Source: Cupriavidus campinensis (GTDB lineage: Bacteria > Pseudomonadota > Gammaproteobacteria > Burkholderiales > Burkholderiaceae). Taken from it: a stretch of 64,000 bases of DNA. The notes beneath the pieces are model-generated. The model did not search any database and had not been told where the DNA came from. It saw only the letters and a list, made by a program, of their open reading frames with translations. The stretch is taken from contig NZ_CAJPVH010000001.1 in the NCBI RefSeq assembly GCF_905397395.1, positions 1 to 64,000 on the forward strand, read 5' to 3'. This document shows positions 18,738-26,919 of this stretch, piece by piece; position 1 is the stretch's first letter; each line of letters begins with the position of its first letter. The translations under genes were made by a program, and so were the position numbers.

Positions 18738-19699
18738 TGGAACTGCTCGATATCGTGAGTGCGGCGCCGTTCTGGATCGCCGTGTTGCGCGTGGCCACGC
18801 CGCTGATCTTCGGCACGCTGGGGGTGCTGCTGTGCGAGCGCGCCGGGGTGCTCAACCTCGGCATCGAAGGGATCATGGTGGCCGGCGCGTTCTCCGGCTG
18901 GCTGGCGGTCTACCTCGGCGCGCCGCTCTGGGGCGGGGTGGCGGTGGCGGCGGGCGTGGGGCTGGCCTTCGGGCTGCTGCACGGCTGGCTGACCGTGTCC
19001 CTGGCGCTGTCCCAGCACGTGGCGGGGCTGGGCGTGACGATGCTGGCCACCAGCGTGTCTTACTACGCCTATCGGCTGAACTTCGCACAGGTGTCGTCGC
19101 CCCCGACGATCACCCCGTTCGCGCCGATGACATGGTGGGCGGAGGTACCGCTCCTCGGCCCCCTGATCGGCCCGGTGATGGCCGCCGAGACCGCGCTGAC
19201 GCTGCTGGCGCTGTGCATGGCGCCGCTGATCGGCTGGCTGCTTTATCGCACGCCGCTGGGGCTGGCCCTGCGCATGGTCGGCGAGAATCCGGCGGCGGCA
19301 GAAGGGCAGGGCATCCGCGTGGCAGCCGTGCGGATTGGTGCGATCATGGCCGGCTCGGCGCTGATGGCCGTGGGCGGGGCGTTCCTGACGCTCTCCGCCT
19401 TCAACGCGTTCTTCTTCAACATGATCAACGGGCGCGGCTGGATCTGCGTGGCGCTGGTGGTCTTTGCCTCGTGGCGGCCCGGCCGGGCGCTGCTCGGCGC
19501 GGTGCTGTTCGCCGCGTTCGACGCCCTGCAACTGCGCCTGCAACAGGGCGGGGCGAGCCTGCCGGGCCTGCCGCCGCTGCCGTACCAGGTGTACCTGATG
19601 CTGCCCTACGTGCTGTCGATCCTGGCGCTGGTGCTGGTGGCGCGCCGCGCGGCCTATCCGCAGGCGCTGATGAAGCCGTACCGCAAGGGCGAGCGGTGA
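18737..19699 (+). CDS. Nucleobase/nucleoside ABC transporter permease 2
   Basis: A 320-residue BPD_transp_2 permease (YufQ-like) starting MELLDIVSAAPFWIAVLRVA. It has the family motif ERAGVLNLGIEGIMVAGAF near residue 35 and the cytoplasmic coupling loop MVGENPAAAEGQGIRV near residue 182. Together with permease 1 it forms the heterodimeric channel. The start overlaps the permease 1 stop by one base. Confidence 0.92.
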   Translation: MELLDIVSAAPFWIAVLRVATPLIFGTLGVLLCERAGVLNLGIEGIMVAGAFSGWLAVYLGAPLWGGVAVAAGVGLAFGLLHGWLTVSLALSQHVAGLGVTMLATSVSYYAYRLNFAQVSSPPTITPFAPMTWWAEVPLLGPLIGPVMAAETALTLLALCMAPLIGWLLYRTPLGLALRMVGENPAAAEGQGIRVAAVRIGAIMAGSALMAVGGAFLTLSAFNAFFFNMINGRGWICVALVVFASWRPGRALLGAVLFAAFDALQLRLQQGGASLPGLPPLPYQVYLMLPYVLSILALVLVARRAAYPQALMKPYRKGER

Positions 19700-19742
19700 T
19701 CCAACCCCATCGCCCCCTATATATAGAAGAGAGAGATTCCAC

Positions 19743-21017
19743 ATGTTCGACCTGATCCTGCGCCGCTGCAGCCTGCCCGATGGCCGTACCGACATCGACA
19801 TCGGCATCGCCAATGGCAAGATCGCCGCCGTGGAGCCGCGCCTGGCCGCCACGGCGGGCGAGGAGATCGACGCCGCCGGCCAGCTCGTCACGCCGCCGTT
19901 CGTCGACGCGCACTTCCACATGGATTCGACATTGTCCTATGGGCTGCCGCGCGTGAACCAGTCCGGCACGCTGCTCGAAGGCATTGCCCTGTGGGGCGAG
20001 CTGAAGCCGCTGCTGACGCAGGAGGCCATCGTGGAACGCGCGCTGGCCTATTGCGACTGGGCCGTCGCCAAGGGGCTGCTGGCCATCCGCTCGCACGTGG
20101 ATGTCTGCGATCCGCGCCTGCTGGCCACCGAGGCGCTGCTGCACGTGCGCGAGCGCGTGAAGCCCTACCTCGACCTGCAACTGGTGGCCTTTCCGCAGGA
20201 CGGCGTGCTGCGGGCGCCCGGCGCGCTGGACAACCTGCGCCGCGCGCTGGACATGGGCGTGGACGTGGTTGGCGGCATTCCGCACTTCGAGCGGACCATG
20301 GCGGACGGCGCGGCGTCCGTGAAGCTGCTGTGCGAGGAAGCTGCCGCGCGCGGCCTGCGCGTGGACATGCATTGCGACGAGAGCGATGACCCGATGTCGC
20401 GCCATATCGAGACGCTGGCCAGCGAGTCCGTCCGGCTCGGGTTGCAGGGGCGCGTCACGGGCTCGCACCTGACGTCGATGCATTCGATGGATAACTATTA
20501 CGTGTCCAAGCTGCTGCCGCTGATGCGCGAGGCCGGCGTGGCGGCCATCGCCAATCCGCTCATCAACATCACGCTCCAGGGGCGGCATGACACCTACCCA
20601 AAGCGGCGCGGCATGACGCGCGTGCCGGAACTGCTGGCGGCGGGGGTGCCGGTGGCCTTCGGGCACGACTGCGTGATGGATCCGTGGTACGGGCTGGGCA
20701 CCGGCGACATGCTGGAGGTGGCCCACATGGGCCTGCACGTGGCCCAGATGACCGGGCAGGACGCCATGCGCGCCTGCTTTGCGGCCGTGACCGAGACGCC
20801 GGCCAGGATCCTCGGCCTGGACGGCTACGGCCTGGCCCCAGGCTGCCGCGCGGACCTGGTGCTGTTGCAGGCGCGCAATCCGGTAGAGGCCCTCCGCCTG
20901 CGCGCCACGCGGCTGGCCGTGCTGCGCGCCGGCAAGGTGGTGGCGCGCACCCCGGCCGCCACCGCCACGCTGGCGCTGGATGGCCGGCCTTCACAGGTGG
21001 ATTTCCGGCTGCGCTAA
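19743..21017 (+). CDS. codA: Cytosine deaminase
   Basis: A 424-residue amidohydrolase, the same length as E. coli CodA (about 427) and similar along the whole chain. Metal and catalytic motifs are DAHFHMDST (His57, His59), MHCDESDD (near 209) and FGHDCVMDPWYGLGTGDML (Asp near 306). NQSGTLLEGI near residue 73 and NPLINITLQGRHDTYPKRRG near residue 275 are CodA-specific. It hydrolyses cytosine to uracil and ammonia, feeding upp and the Urc-like enzymes of the same locus. It follows the transporter with a 43-base gap and AGAGAGAG before the ATG. Here His59 is followed by Met where E. coli has Leu. Confidence 0.95.
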   Translation: MFDLILRRCSLPDGRTDIDIGIANGKIAAVEPRLAATAGEEIDAAGQLVTPPFVDAHFHMDSTLSYGLPRVNQSGTLLEGIALWGELKPLLTQEAIVERALAYCDWAVAKGLLAIRSHVDVCDPRLLATEALLHVRERVKPYLDLQLVAFPQDGVLRAPGALDNLRRALDMGVDVVGGIPHFERTMADGAASVKLLCEEAAARGLRVDMHCDESDDPMSRHIETLASESVRLGLQGRVTGSHLTSMHSMDNYYVSKLLPLMREAGVAAIANPLINITLQGRHDTYPKRRGMTRVPELLAAGVPVAFGHDCVMDPWYGLGTGDMLEVAHMGLHVAQMTGQDAMRACFAAVTETPARILGLDGYGLAPGCRADLVLLQARNPVEALRLRATRLAVLRAGKVVARTPAATATLALDGRPSQVDFRLR

Positions 21018-21045
21018 GAATCGCCAGGATTTTTTCGGCAGCCTG

Positions 21046-21074
21046 TTGACAGCCGGCGATCATCGCAGCATAAT
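21046..21074 (+). promoter_or_regulatory. Sigma-70 promoter of tRNA-Leu
   Basis: TTGACA (21046-21051), 17-base spacer, CATAAT (21069-21074). This is a near-consensus promoter; the predicted start is about 33 bases before the mature tRNA 5' end. Confidence 0.85.
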
Positions 21075-21113
21075 CTCCTTCTTCGCATCGCCGCAGACAT
21101 GCAGCGAGACGAA

Positions 21114-21200
21114 GCCCAGATGGCGGAATTGGTAGACGCACTAGGTTCAGGTCCTAGCGGTGGCAACACTGTGGAGGTTCGAGTCCTCTTCTGGGCACCA
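21114..21200 (+). tRNA. tRNA-Leu (anticodon CAG)
   Basis: An 87-base cloverleaf with encoded CCA. Acceptor GCCCAGA pairs with TCTGGGC. The anticodon stem CTAGG/CCTAG encloses the loop TTCAGGT, so the anticodon is CAG. A class II variable arm (CGGTGGCAACACTG region) and T arm GAGGTTCGAGTCCTC are present. It decodes CUG, the main Leu codon in GC-rich genomes. Confidence 0.97.
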
Positions 21201-21210
21201 ATATTTAAAT

Positions 21211-21240
21211 GGCCCCGCGCAAGCGGGGCCATTTCTATTT
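21211..21240 (+). terminator. First terminator after tRNA-Leu
   Basis: GGCCCCGC-GCAA-GCGGGGCC (8-bp perfect stem, tetraloop) followed by ATTTCTATTT, 10 bases after the tRNA. Confidence 0.85.
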
Positions 21241-21256
21241 GTACATCCGGAAAGAC

Positions 21257-21278
21257 AGGCCCCCTGGGGGCCTTTTTT
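21257..21278 (+). terminator. Second terminator after tRNA-Leu
   Basis: AGGCCCC-CTG-GGGGCCT with a run of T to 21278. A tandem backup terminator 16 bases after the first. Confidence 0.85.
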
Positions 21279-21415
21279 CGTTTCCGGCGCTTGTACGATC
21301 TCTGCGGGTTTTGGCTTGCGCGGCAGATCACACAGGCACTCACCATCGCCGGATGTTTGACCTATGCTCAAGTCTGATCGGGCATGGTTCAGAAACGCCC
21401 GGCAAGGTGGTTGCC

Positions 21416-22312
21416 ATGAGAAAGCTGGCGTTGCGTGAGAGAGAGGAACGGTCCGGGAGCCATCCCGGATGGAAACCTTGTGCCGCGGCAGACTGGGCAC
21501 ATCATCTGCCGCTCCGATGGTGGCTGCTCATGGCGTTGATGGCCGGCGCGGTCGTGGCCCATGCGGAGGAGGCGGACAACTGGTTCTTGTCCGCTGCCGC
21601 GTCAGCACCCGCTCCCGCGCCCACCGTCGGAGCCGCCGCGCCGCCCGAACTCGCCGCAGCGCCCACCAGGCCCGCAGCTCCTCCGGATGCCCTCGCACCG
21701 CCGCGCATGGTCGATGGCGATGACGGTCCGGGCCTGCCCCGGCCGGTCTATGCCTCGCTGTCCGCGCAGTCGCGGCCCGTCGATGACGCGCCGGGCCCCG
21801 GCGCCATCGATCGCCAGGTCGAGACGTTCCGCGGCGCGCCCCGTCCCGCCCGGTTGCACCTCGACGACGTGACCTCCGCCACCGGCTTTGTCGACAGCAG
21901 CGTGCGCAGCATGGCGCTGGCGATGAACACGCCGCTGTCGCGCAATGCCGAAGGGCTGACGCTGCAGTCGCGCGTGGAGATGGCCTATCGCCCTGGCATG
22001 TCGCCCGTCGCCAACAACTGGGACGCCGCGCCCGGCGAGGCCAGCGCCACCGGCCTGGCCGTCCGCCTCTACGGGTCCCGCCCGACGCGCATCTCCGGCG
22101 TCTATCCCTATGTGGAAGCCGACTGGTGGCAGGACAACCGCGCGAGAACCATCAACATCAACGGCACCCGCATCGACACCGACCTGCTGCGTGGCCTGCT
22201 GTCGTTCAACGTTGGCGCCCAGCGCAATTCCATCACCGGCCTGAAGGTCTGGATGAAGGCGCGCGGCGGCCGTAACGCTGGCGCAACGTTGGGCGCACGG
22301 TACCGATGGTAG
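21416..22312 (+). CDS. Shortened autotransporter-like outer membrane protein
   Basis: A 298-residue protein with a long basic N-region and a signal segment (WWLLMALMAGAVVAHAEEA, cleavage near residue 52), then a Pro/Ala-rich linker of about 80 residues. The C-terminal third resembles the last strands of an autotransporter beta barrel: VYPYVEADWW, TDLLRGLLSFNVGAQ and a final GARYRW ending in aromatic Trp, the BAM-recognised C-terminus. The full autotransporter at 33025 ends in the same way (INWWHG, then GMRYRW). There is no passenger and too little sequence for a 12-strand barrel, so it is a decayed copy or a small barrel of a different type. AAGGTGG precedes the ATG. Confidence 0.7.
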   Translation: MRKLALREREERSGSHPGWKPCAAADWAHHLPLRWWLLMALMAGAVVAHAEEADNWFLSAAASAPAPAPTVGAAAPPELAAAPTRPAAPPDALAPPRMVDGDDGPGLPRPVYASLSAQSRPVDDAPGPGAIDRQVETFRGAPRPARLHLDDVTSATGFVDSSVRSMALAMNTPLSRNAEGLTLQSRVEMAYRPGMSPVANNWDAAPGEASATGLAVRLYGSRPTRISGVYPYVEADWWQDNRARTININGTRIDTDLLRGLLSFNVGAQRNSITGLKVWMKARGGRNAGATLGARYRW

Positions 22313-22337
22313 CCATGCCGTTTTTTTCATCAAACGC

Positions 22338-22365
22338 TTGCACGAAAGGCGAATTGCGATACAAT
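22338..22365 (+). promoter_or_regulatory. Sigma-70 promoter of tRNA-Arg
   Basis: TTGCAC (22338-22343), 16-base spacer, TACAAT (22360-22365), ending 13 bases before the mature tRNA. Confidence 0.75.
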
Positions 22366-22378
22366 TGCGGCCTCGCGT

Positions 22379-22455
22379 GCGGCTGTAGCTCAGTTGGATA
22401 GAGTACTTGGCTACGAACCAAGGGGTCGTGGGTTCGAATCCTGCCAGCCGCGCCA
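22379..22455 (+). tRNA. tRNA-Arg (anticodon ACG)
   Basis: A 77-base cloverleaf with encoded CCA. Acceptor GCGGCTG pairs with CAGCCGC. The anticodon loop CTACGAA lies between CTTGG and CCAAG, giving anticodon ACG (read as ICG, so it decodes CGU/CGC/CGA). D arm GCTCAGTTGGATAGAGT and T arm GTGGGTTCGAATCCTGC are normal. Confidence 0.97.
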
Positions 22456-22466
22456 CTATCAGCAAG

Positions 22467-22500
22467 AAAAACGGGATTGGCGTTTGCCAATCCCGTTTTT
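22467..22500 (+). terminator. Terminator after tRNA-Arg
   Basis: AAAAACGGGATTGGC-GTTT-GCCAATCCCGTTTTT: a perfect 15-bp stem whose 3' arm ends in the U-run, 12 bases after the tRNA. Confidence 0.92.
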
Positions 22501-22679
22501 CTTTGGTCCTCCCGCATCTGTCTGCAAGTCTCCCCGCCGTACGGCTTCCCCTCGCGAAGTCACCATCCCCCGGCCGTTCACACAATCCCGAAATCCTTCA
22601 CTTCCGGCCGGTCCGTCGCGTCGCTACACTGGCCGCGTAGGAAATTTCTCAGGCAGTCCCAGACACCAAGGAGATAGGC

Positions 22680-23021
22680 ATGAAGGCACGTAAGCGGGCG
22701 TTCCCGATGGCGGCGATGGCGACGGCGGCGGGGCTTTTGATGGGGCAGGTGGGGGTAGCGTGTGCCGAGGGCGGGACGATCCGGTTTGAGGGTGCCATCG
22801 TCGCACCGACCTGTGACATGGTGCCGCGAGCCGGGGCGCGGCCGACGCTCCAGTCGCGCTGTCCCGTCCCGGGCGGTGCCGTTGTGCGGACCCTGGCGTT
22901 GCCGCGGGCCGGGGAGGGCGAGTCCGTGGGTGCCTATCACCTCGATGTCCGGCCGGCCGATGGCCCGGGCACCCCTGCCGGTATTCCCGCTCGCTATGTC
23001 GTGATCGCCACCTATCTCTAG
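22680..23021 (+). CDS. Small pilin-like exported protein
   Basis: A 113-residue protein. A signal peptide (residues 1-29, ending ACA-E) is followed by GGTIRFEGAIVAPTCDM, which matches the N-terminal strand of type 1 fimbrial subunits (GxIxFxGxIVxxxC). It has a second Cys (QSRCPV) for the usual disulfide and ends ARYVVIATYL, like the last strand of the fold. At about 84 mature residues it is much shorter than a normal pilin (about 150) and no chaperone or usher gene is near. CAAGGAGATAGGC gives a strong ribosome site. A fimbrial-like fold is inferred; assembly into a fibre is doubtful. Confidence 0.65.
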   Translation: MKARKRAFPMAAMATAAGLLMGQVGVACAEGGTIRFEGAIVAPTCDMVPRAGARPTLQSRCPVPGGAVVRTLALPRAGEGESVGAYHLDVRPADGPGTPAGIPARYVVIATYL

Positions 23022-23231
23022 CGCCCGGCCCCCGCCCCGGCAGCCCTTGCCGCTATTCGCCCCCAGCGTGTTCGGTTCCCCCCTTAATTGGGTCGCCGGG
23101 ACATTGACACGGGCGGATCGGCGGGCACATCATTCGTCCGGAAGAGATGCGCCTCCGGGGCGACAAGCGACGTTTACCCGTCCGTTTGCCCGTCTATCCG
23201 GAAGGCCGCCAGTCCAAAGGGAAACGGGGTC

Positions 23232-24647
23232 ATGAATCCTTCGATACGCAATCTGGCCAGCGTGGTCGCGCTGGCCGTCCTGCTCTCCGCATGCTCGTCC
23301 ACCAACGAGCGTGCGACCACCGTCACGGCCGTCGAGCAGCCGCCCTCCGACCAGGCCATGAAGGCCCTGTCCGCGGAGGTGTTCACCTACGGCTATCCGC
23401 TCGTGCTGATGGACGTGACGCGCGAGGTGATGACGGCCCGCACGCCGGCCAACACCTTTGTTCACAAGCGCAGCTTCCCGGATGCCATGTTCACCGACGT
23501 GGTCAGTCCCAATGCCGATACGCTGTATTCGACGGCCTGGCTGGACCTGACGAAGGAACCCGTGGTCCTGTCCGTGCCCGATACCGCCGGCCGCTACTAC
23601 CTGATGCCGCTGATGGATGCGTGGACCAATGTGTTCGCGTCGCCGGGCAAGCGCACCACCGGCACCAAGCGTGGCGCGTTCGCCATCGTCGGACCGGACT
23701 GGCAGGGTACGCTGCCCAAGGGCGTGAAGGAGATCCGCTCGCCGACCGCCATGGTCTGGCTGATTGGCCGCACGCAGACCAACGGGAAGCAGGACTTCCC
23801 GACCGTGCACCGCCTCCAGGACCAGTACCGCCTGATTCCGCTTTCCGCCTGGCAGAAGGGCGCCCGCGTGGCGCCGCCGGCCGCGCCGCCGCGCGCCACG
23901 TTGATCGACACCCAGACGCCGCCCGTCGAGCAGGTGGCCGCCATGGACGCGCAGGCGTTCTTCTCGCGCATGGCCGCCTTGCTGGAGGCCAACCCGCCGG
24001 CGCCCGAGGATGCGGCGATGGTCGGGAAGATGCGCCGCATGGGGATCGAGGCCGGCGAGCCGTTCAAGACCACGGTGCTGGAGCCGTCCACGGCGCGCGC
24101 CGTGCAGGAAGGCGCGACGGCCGCGCTGGCCGGGATTGCCGCCGAAGCGCGCAAGGGCGCGGCCGGCAGCACCGGCTGGCGCATCGCGCGTGACCTTGGC
24201 AGCTACGGCACCGACTACACCAAGCGCGCCGCCATCGCCATGATGGGCCTGGGTGCGAACCTGCCCGAAGATGCGGTCTACCCCGCCACGCGCGCCGATG
24301 CCACGGGCCGGCCGTTCGATGGCGGCAGCCGCTACGTGCTGCATTTCGAGAAAGGGCAGTTGCCGCCGGTTAAGGCGTTCTGGTCGCTCACGCTCTACAA
24401 CAACAAGCAGGCGTTCGTCAGCAACCCGATCCAGCGCTACGCGCTCGGCAGCCGCGACCGCCTGCGCTACAACCGCGACGGCTCGCTCGACATCTATATC
24501 CAGTACGAGCGCCCCGACGGCGCGCGCGCGGCCAACTGGCTGCCGGCGCCGCCCGATGGCTTCAACCTCGTGCTGCGCGCCTACTGGCCGGACCAGGCCA
24601 TGCTGGACGGCAAGTGGGCGCCGCCGGCGGTGCAGCGCGTGAACTGA
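23232..24647 (+). CDS. DUF1254/DUF1214 domain lipoprotein
   Basis: A 471-residue protein. The signal sequence ends in the lipobox LLSAC (Cys near residue 20), so it is a lipoprotein; residue +2 is Ser, which predicts the outer membrane. Residues about 55-175 are DUF1254 (YGYPLVLMDVTREV, SPNADTLYSTAWLDL, YYLMPLMDAWTNVFASPG), and residues about 345-460 are DUF1214 (FWSLTLYNNKQAFVSNPI, RDGSLDIYIQ). The domain pair is widespread but its biochemistry is not established. The ATG at 23232 has weak GGGG spacing. Its stop codon lies in a 12-bp tandem repeat. Confidence 0.88.
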   Translation: MNPSIRNLASVVALAVLLSACSSTNERATTVTAVEQPPSDQAMKALSAEVFTYGYPLVLMDVTREVMTARTPANTFVHKRSFPDAMFTDVVSPNADTLYSTAWLDLTKEPVVLSVPDTAGRYYLMPLMDAWTNVFASPGKRTTGTKRGAFAIVGPDWQGTLPKGVKEIRSPTAMVWLIGRTQTNGKQDFPTVHRLQDQYRLIPLSAWQKGARVAPPAAPPRATLIDTQTPPVEQVAAMDAQAFFSRMAALLEANPPAPEDAAMVGKMRRMGIEAGEPFKTTVLEPSTARAVQEGATAALAGIAAEARKGAAGSTGWRIARDLGSYGTDYTKRAAIAMMGLGANLPEDAVYPATRADATGRPFDGGSRYVLHFEKGQLPPVKAFWSLTLYNNKQAFVSNPIQRYALGSRDRLRYNRDGSLDIYIQYERPDGARAANWLPAPPDGFNLVLRAYWPDQAMLDGKWAPPAVQRVN

Positions 24648-24678
24648 CGCGCGACCTGACGCGCGCCCTGACGGCGCC
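24644..24678 (+). repeat. 12-bp tandem repeat across the DUF1254 stop codon
   Basis: CTGACGCGCGAC, CTGACGCGCGCC and CTGACGGCGCC follow each other. The first TGA is the gene's stop; the period of 12 puts two more TGA codons in the same frame. Confidence 0.85.
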
Positions 24679-24684
24679 CCGGCG

Positions 24685-26784
24685 TCAGAACTTGAACTTC
24701 ACGCCAGCGTAGAACGCGCGCCCCACGCCCGGGTAGAACACTGCGGTGTTCGCGGTGCGCGCATCGGCCACGGTGCCGAAGTCGCTGATGTAGCGCTTGT
24801 CGGCCAGGTTGCGGGCATCGAGGAACAGCGTGACCCCGCGCTGGAATTCATAGCTGGCCTGAATCCCGAACAGCACGTAGGCCGGCACCTTCATCGTGTT
24901 GGCGTAGTCCACGTAGGCGCCGGTCGGCACCCAGTCGATCGTTCCCGCCACCCGCAACCCCGCAGCCTGGCTATACGCGAGCGTCGTGCGCAGCACGTGT
25001 TTCGGGATGCCGGCGATGCGGTTGTTGCCGTACACCGGGTCGTTGTCGAATCGGAAATCGCTGAAATTCCACAGTTGCGACACGGTGATCTTGTCACCGG
25101 GGCCGGCCACGTTGCGCAGCACGTCGGCGCTGGCGCCCAGCTCCACACCCTGCAGGATGGTGCGATTGGCGTTGAAGGTGGAAGCCGGCACATCCGGGCT
25201 GACCGTGTATTGCAGCAACTGGTCGCGCACGAGGGAGCGGTACACCGTCAGATCCCAGCCGAAGCGGTCCACCTGGCCGCGCGTGCCAGCCTCCAGCGTC
25301 CAGCCGCGCTGCGCGGCCAGCGGCACGAACTGGTTGGTCGCACCGATGGTCTGGTTCAAATCGGAAAAATCCGGGACATCGGCGCTGCGCGTGATGTCGA
25401 TGAAGGCCTGCACGTCCTTGCGCGGTTCCCAGAGCACGCCGAACTTCGGGTTCACGCCGCTGTAGGTGGTGCCGTCCGACTTGGGCGTGGAGCTGGCGGG
25501 CAGACCGCCATAGTCCTGGTACTCGCGCCGGTTGCGGTACGCCTTGGCGCCAGCCATCAGCGCCACGGTGGGCACCACGTAGAGCCGGTCTTCCAGGTAC
25601 GCCTCGTAGTTATACGCATCCTGCGCCGCGTTCAGCGTTTGCGCGCCCCGGCTGCCGTTCACGTTCACGTACTGGCGCGCGTTGTTGTTGCCGCCGAAGA
25701 AGCGCGCACCCGCGATCAGCTGGTTGCGCATGCCGCCCAGCGTGAAATTGCCCGTGTAGCGCGGCGCGAAGCCGTAGGTCCAGTAGTCCTGGTCGATGAC
25801 CTGGAAGATCGGGTGATACAGGCTCTTGTGGATGACCCAGGTGCTGAAGTCGAGCTGGCCGTTGTCGAGCTTCACGGTCGTCACGTTGGCCAGCCGCTCG
25901 GTGCGCGTGTTGCGGGCCTGATCGCCCGCCAGCGCGCTGGCGGAGGCCATGCGCGGGTTGTTCAGCGCGTCGTTCAGGCTCAGCGTGCCCGGCAGCAGCT
26001 GATCGACGATGTACGCGCCGAAGTAGAAGCGCGTTTCCACGGACGGGCTGAAGCGATAGCCGAGGTTGGCGTTGAGCTGCTCGTACTGGCCGCGCTCGTG
26101 GTTCCGGTAGCCCTCCGAATGGTTCACGGTCAGGTTGGCCAGGAAGTCCCACGCGCCGATCTGGCGCGACACCTGCCCGCTCGCGCGGATCGTGCCGAAG
26201 CTGCCGCCGTCCACGCGCGCCATGTTCGGCGCCTCGGCGTTCAGGGCGGTTGGGGTGGTGAAGTTGATCGCGCCGCCCAGCGTGGTGCTGCCATAGGCGA
26301 GGCCGTTGCCGCCCTTGTAGATCTCCGCCGCCGACAGGCCAATCGGATCGATCTGATAGAAGTCGCCGCTGCCATCGGCGAAGTTGGTCGGTACGCCGTC
26401 CTGGAGGATGTCGATGCCGCGCGTGTGGAAGCCGCGCGCCACGCCCGAGCCGCGCACCGACAGGCGCAGTTCCTGGCCGTAGCGTTCCTGGACGTAGACG
26501 CCGGGCGCATCCTTGAGCACATCTCGCAGATCGCTGGCGTAGGTGTTGGTATACGACGCCGCGTCAACGAACCCCACCGAGCCAGCGGATTCGAACAGCG
26601 ACCGGCGCTGCTGGCCGATGCTCGGCGCGGTCAGCGATCCCGCCGCCGGGGCCGTCGCGGTGACGGTGGGCAGCACGTGCTCGGGCGTAGGGTCGGGCGC
26701 GCTGGCGGCCTGGCCCAGCGCAGCCGTGGACAAGGCGGCCGCGGGCAGGACTGCCGCGCGGCGCCAGGGATTGGCTCGTTTCAT
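24685..26784 (-). CDS. TonB-dependent outer membrane receptor
   Basis: A 699-residue receptor. Signal peptide to about residue 27, plug domain about 55-170 (DVLKDAPGVYVQERYGQELRL begins near 87, then RGSGVARGFHTRGI and LAYGSTTLGGAINF), then the 22-strand barrel ending YAGVKFKF with C-terminal Phe. The plug resembles FecA/YncD-like receptors, but the ligand is not evident. The gene follows metE on the same strand after 135 bases, and AAGAGGAAGTC precedes the ATG. It is convergent with the DUF1254 gene. No cobalamin riboswitch is seen upstream. Confidence 0.93.
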   Translation of the reverse strand: MKRANPWRRAAVLPAAALSTAALGQAASAPDPTPEHVLPTVTATAPAAGSLTAPSIGQQRRSLFESAGSVGFVDAASYTNTYASDLRDVLKDAPGVYVQERYGQELRLSVRGSGVARGFHTRGIDILQDGVPTNFADGSGDFYQIDPIGLSAAEIYKGGNGLAYGSTTLGGAINFTTPTALNAEAPNMARVDGGSFGTIRASGQVSRQIGAWDFLANLTVNHSEGYRNHERGQYEQLNANLGYRFSPSVETRFYFGAYIVDQLLPGTLSLNDALNNPRMASASALAGDQARNTRTERLANVTTVKLDNGQLDFSTWVIHKSLYHPIFQVIDQDYWTYGFAPRYTGNFTLGGMRNQLIAGARFFGGNNNARQYVNVNGSRGAQTLNAAQDAYNYEAYLEDRLYVVPTVALMAGAKAYRNRREYQDYGGLPASSTPKSDGTTYSGVNPKFGVLWEPRKDVQAFIDITRSADVPDFSDLNQTIGATNQFVPLAAQRGWTLEAGTRGQVDRFGWDLTVYRSLVRDQLLQYTVSPDVPASTFNANRTILQGVELGASADVLRNVAGPGDKITVSQLWNFSDFRFDNDPVYGNNRIAGIPKHVLRTTLAYSQAAGLRVAGTIDWVPTGAYVDYANTMKVPAYVLFGIQASYEFQRGVTLFLDARNLADKRYISDFGTVADARTANTAVFYPGVGRAFYAGVKFKF

Positions 26785-26919
26785 GACTTCCTCTTGGAAT
26801 TTTCCCGAGAGGATACGGGCTGGCCAGCGCGCGCACCATGTGACACAAGGACACAGCTGCGCGCGCAGGGCGCCGTTTTTCCGGCCGATTTCCTGATCTA
26901 GCTCTGACGTGGCTCTGAC

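Noticed and set aside
26785..26919. A cobalamin riboswitch before the TonB receptor or metE
   Set aside because: Considered because of metE and a TonB receptor. The 135-base spacer shows no B12-box-like sequence, and metE has a MetR box instead.
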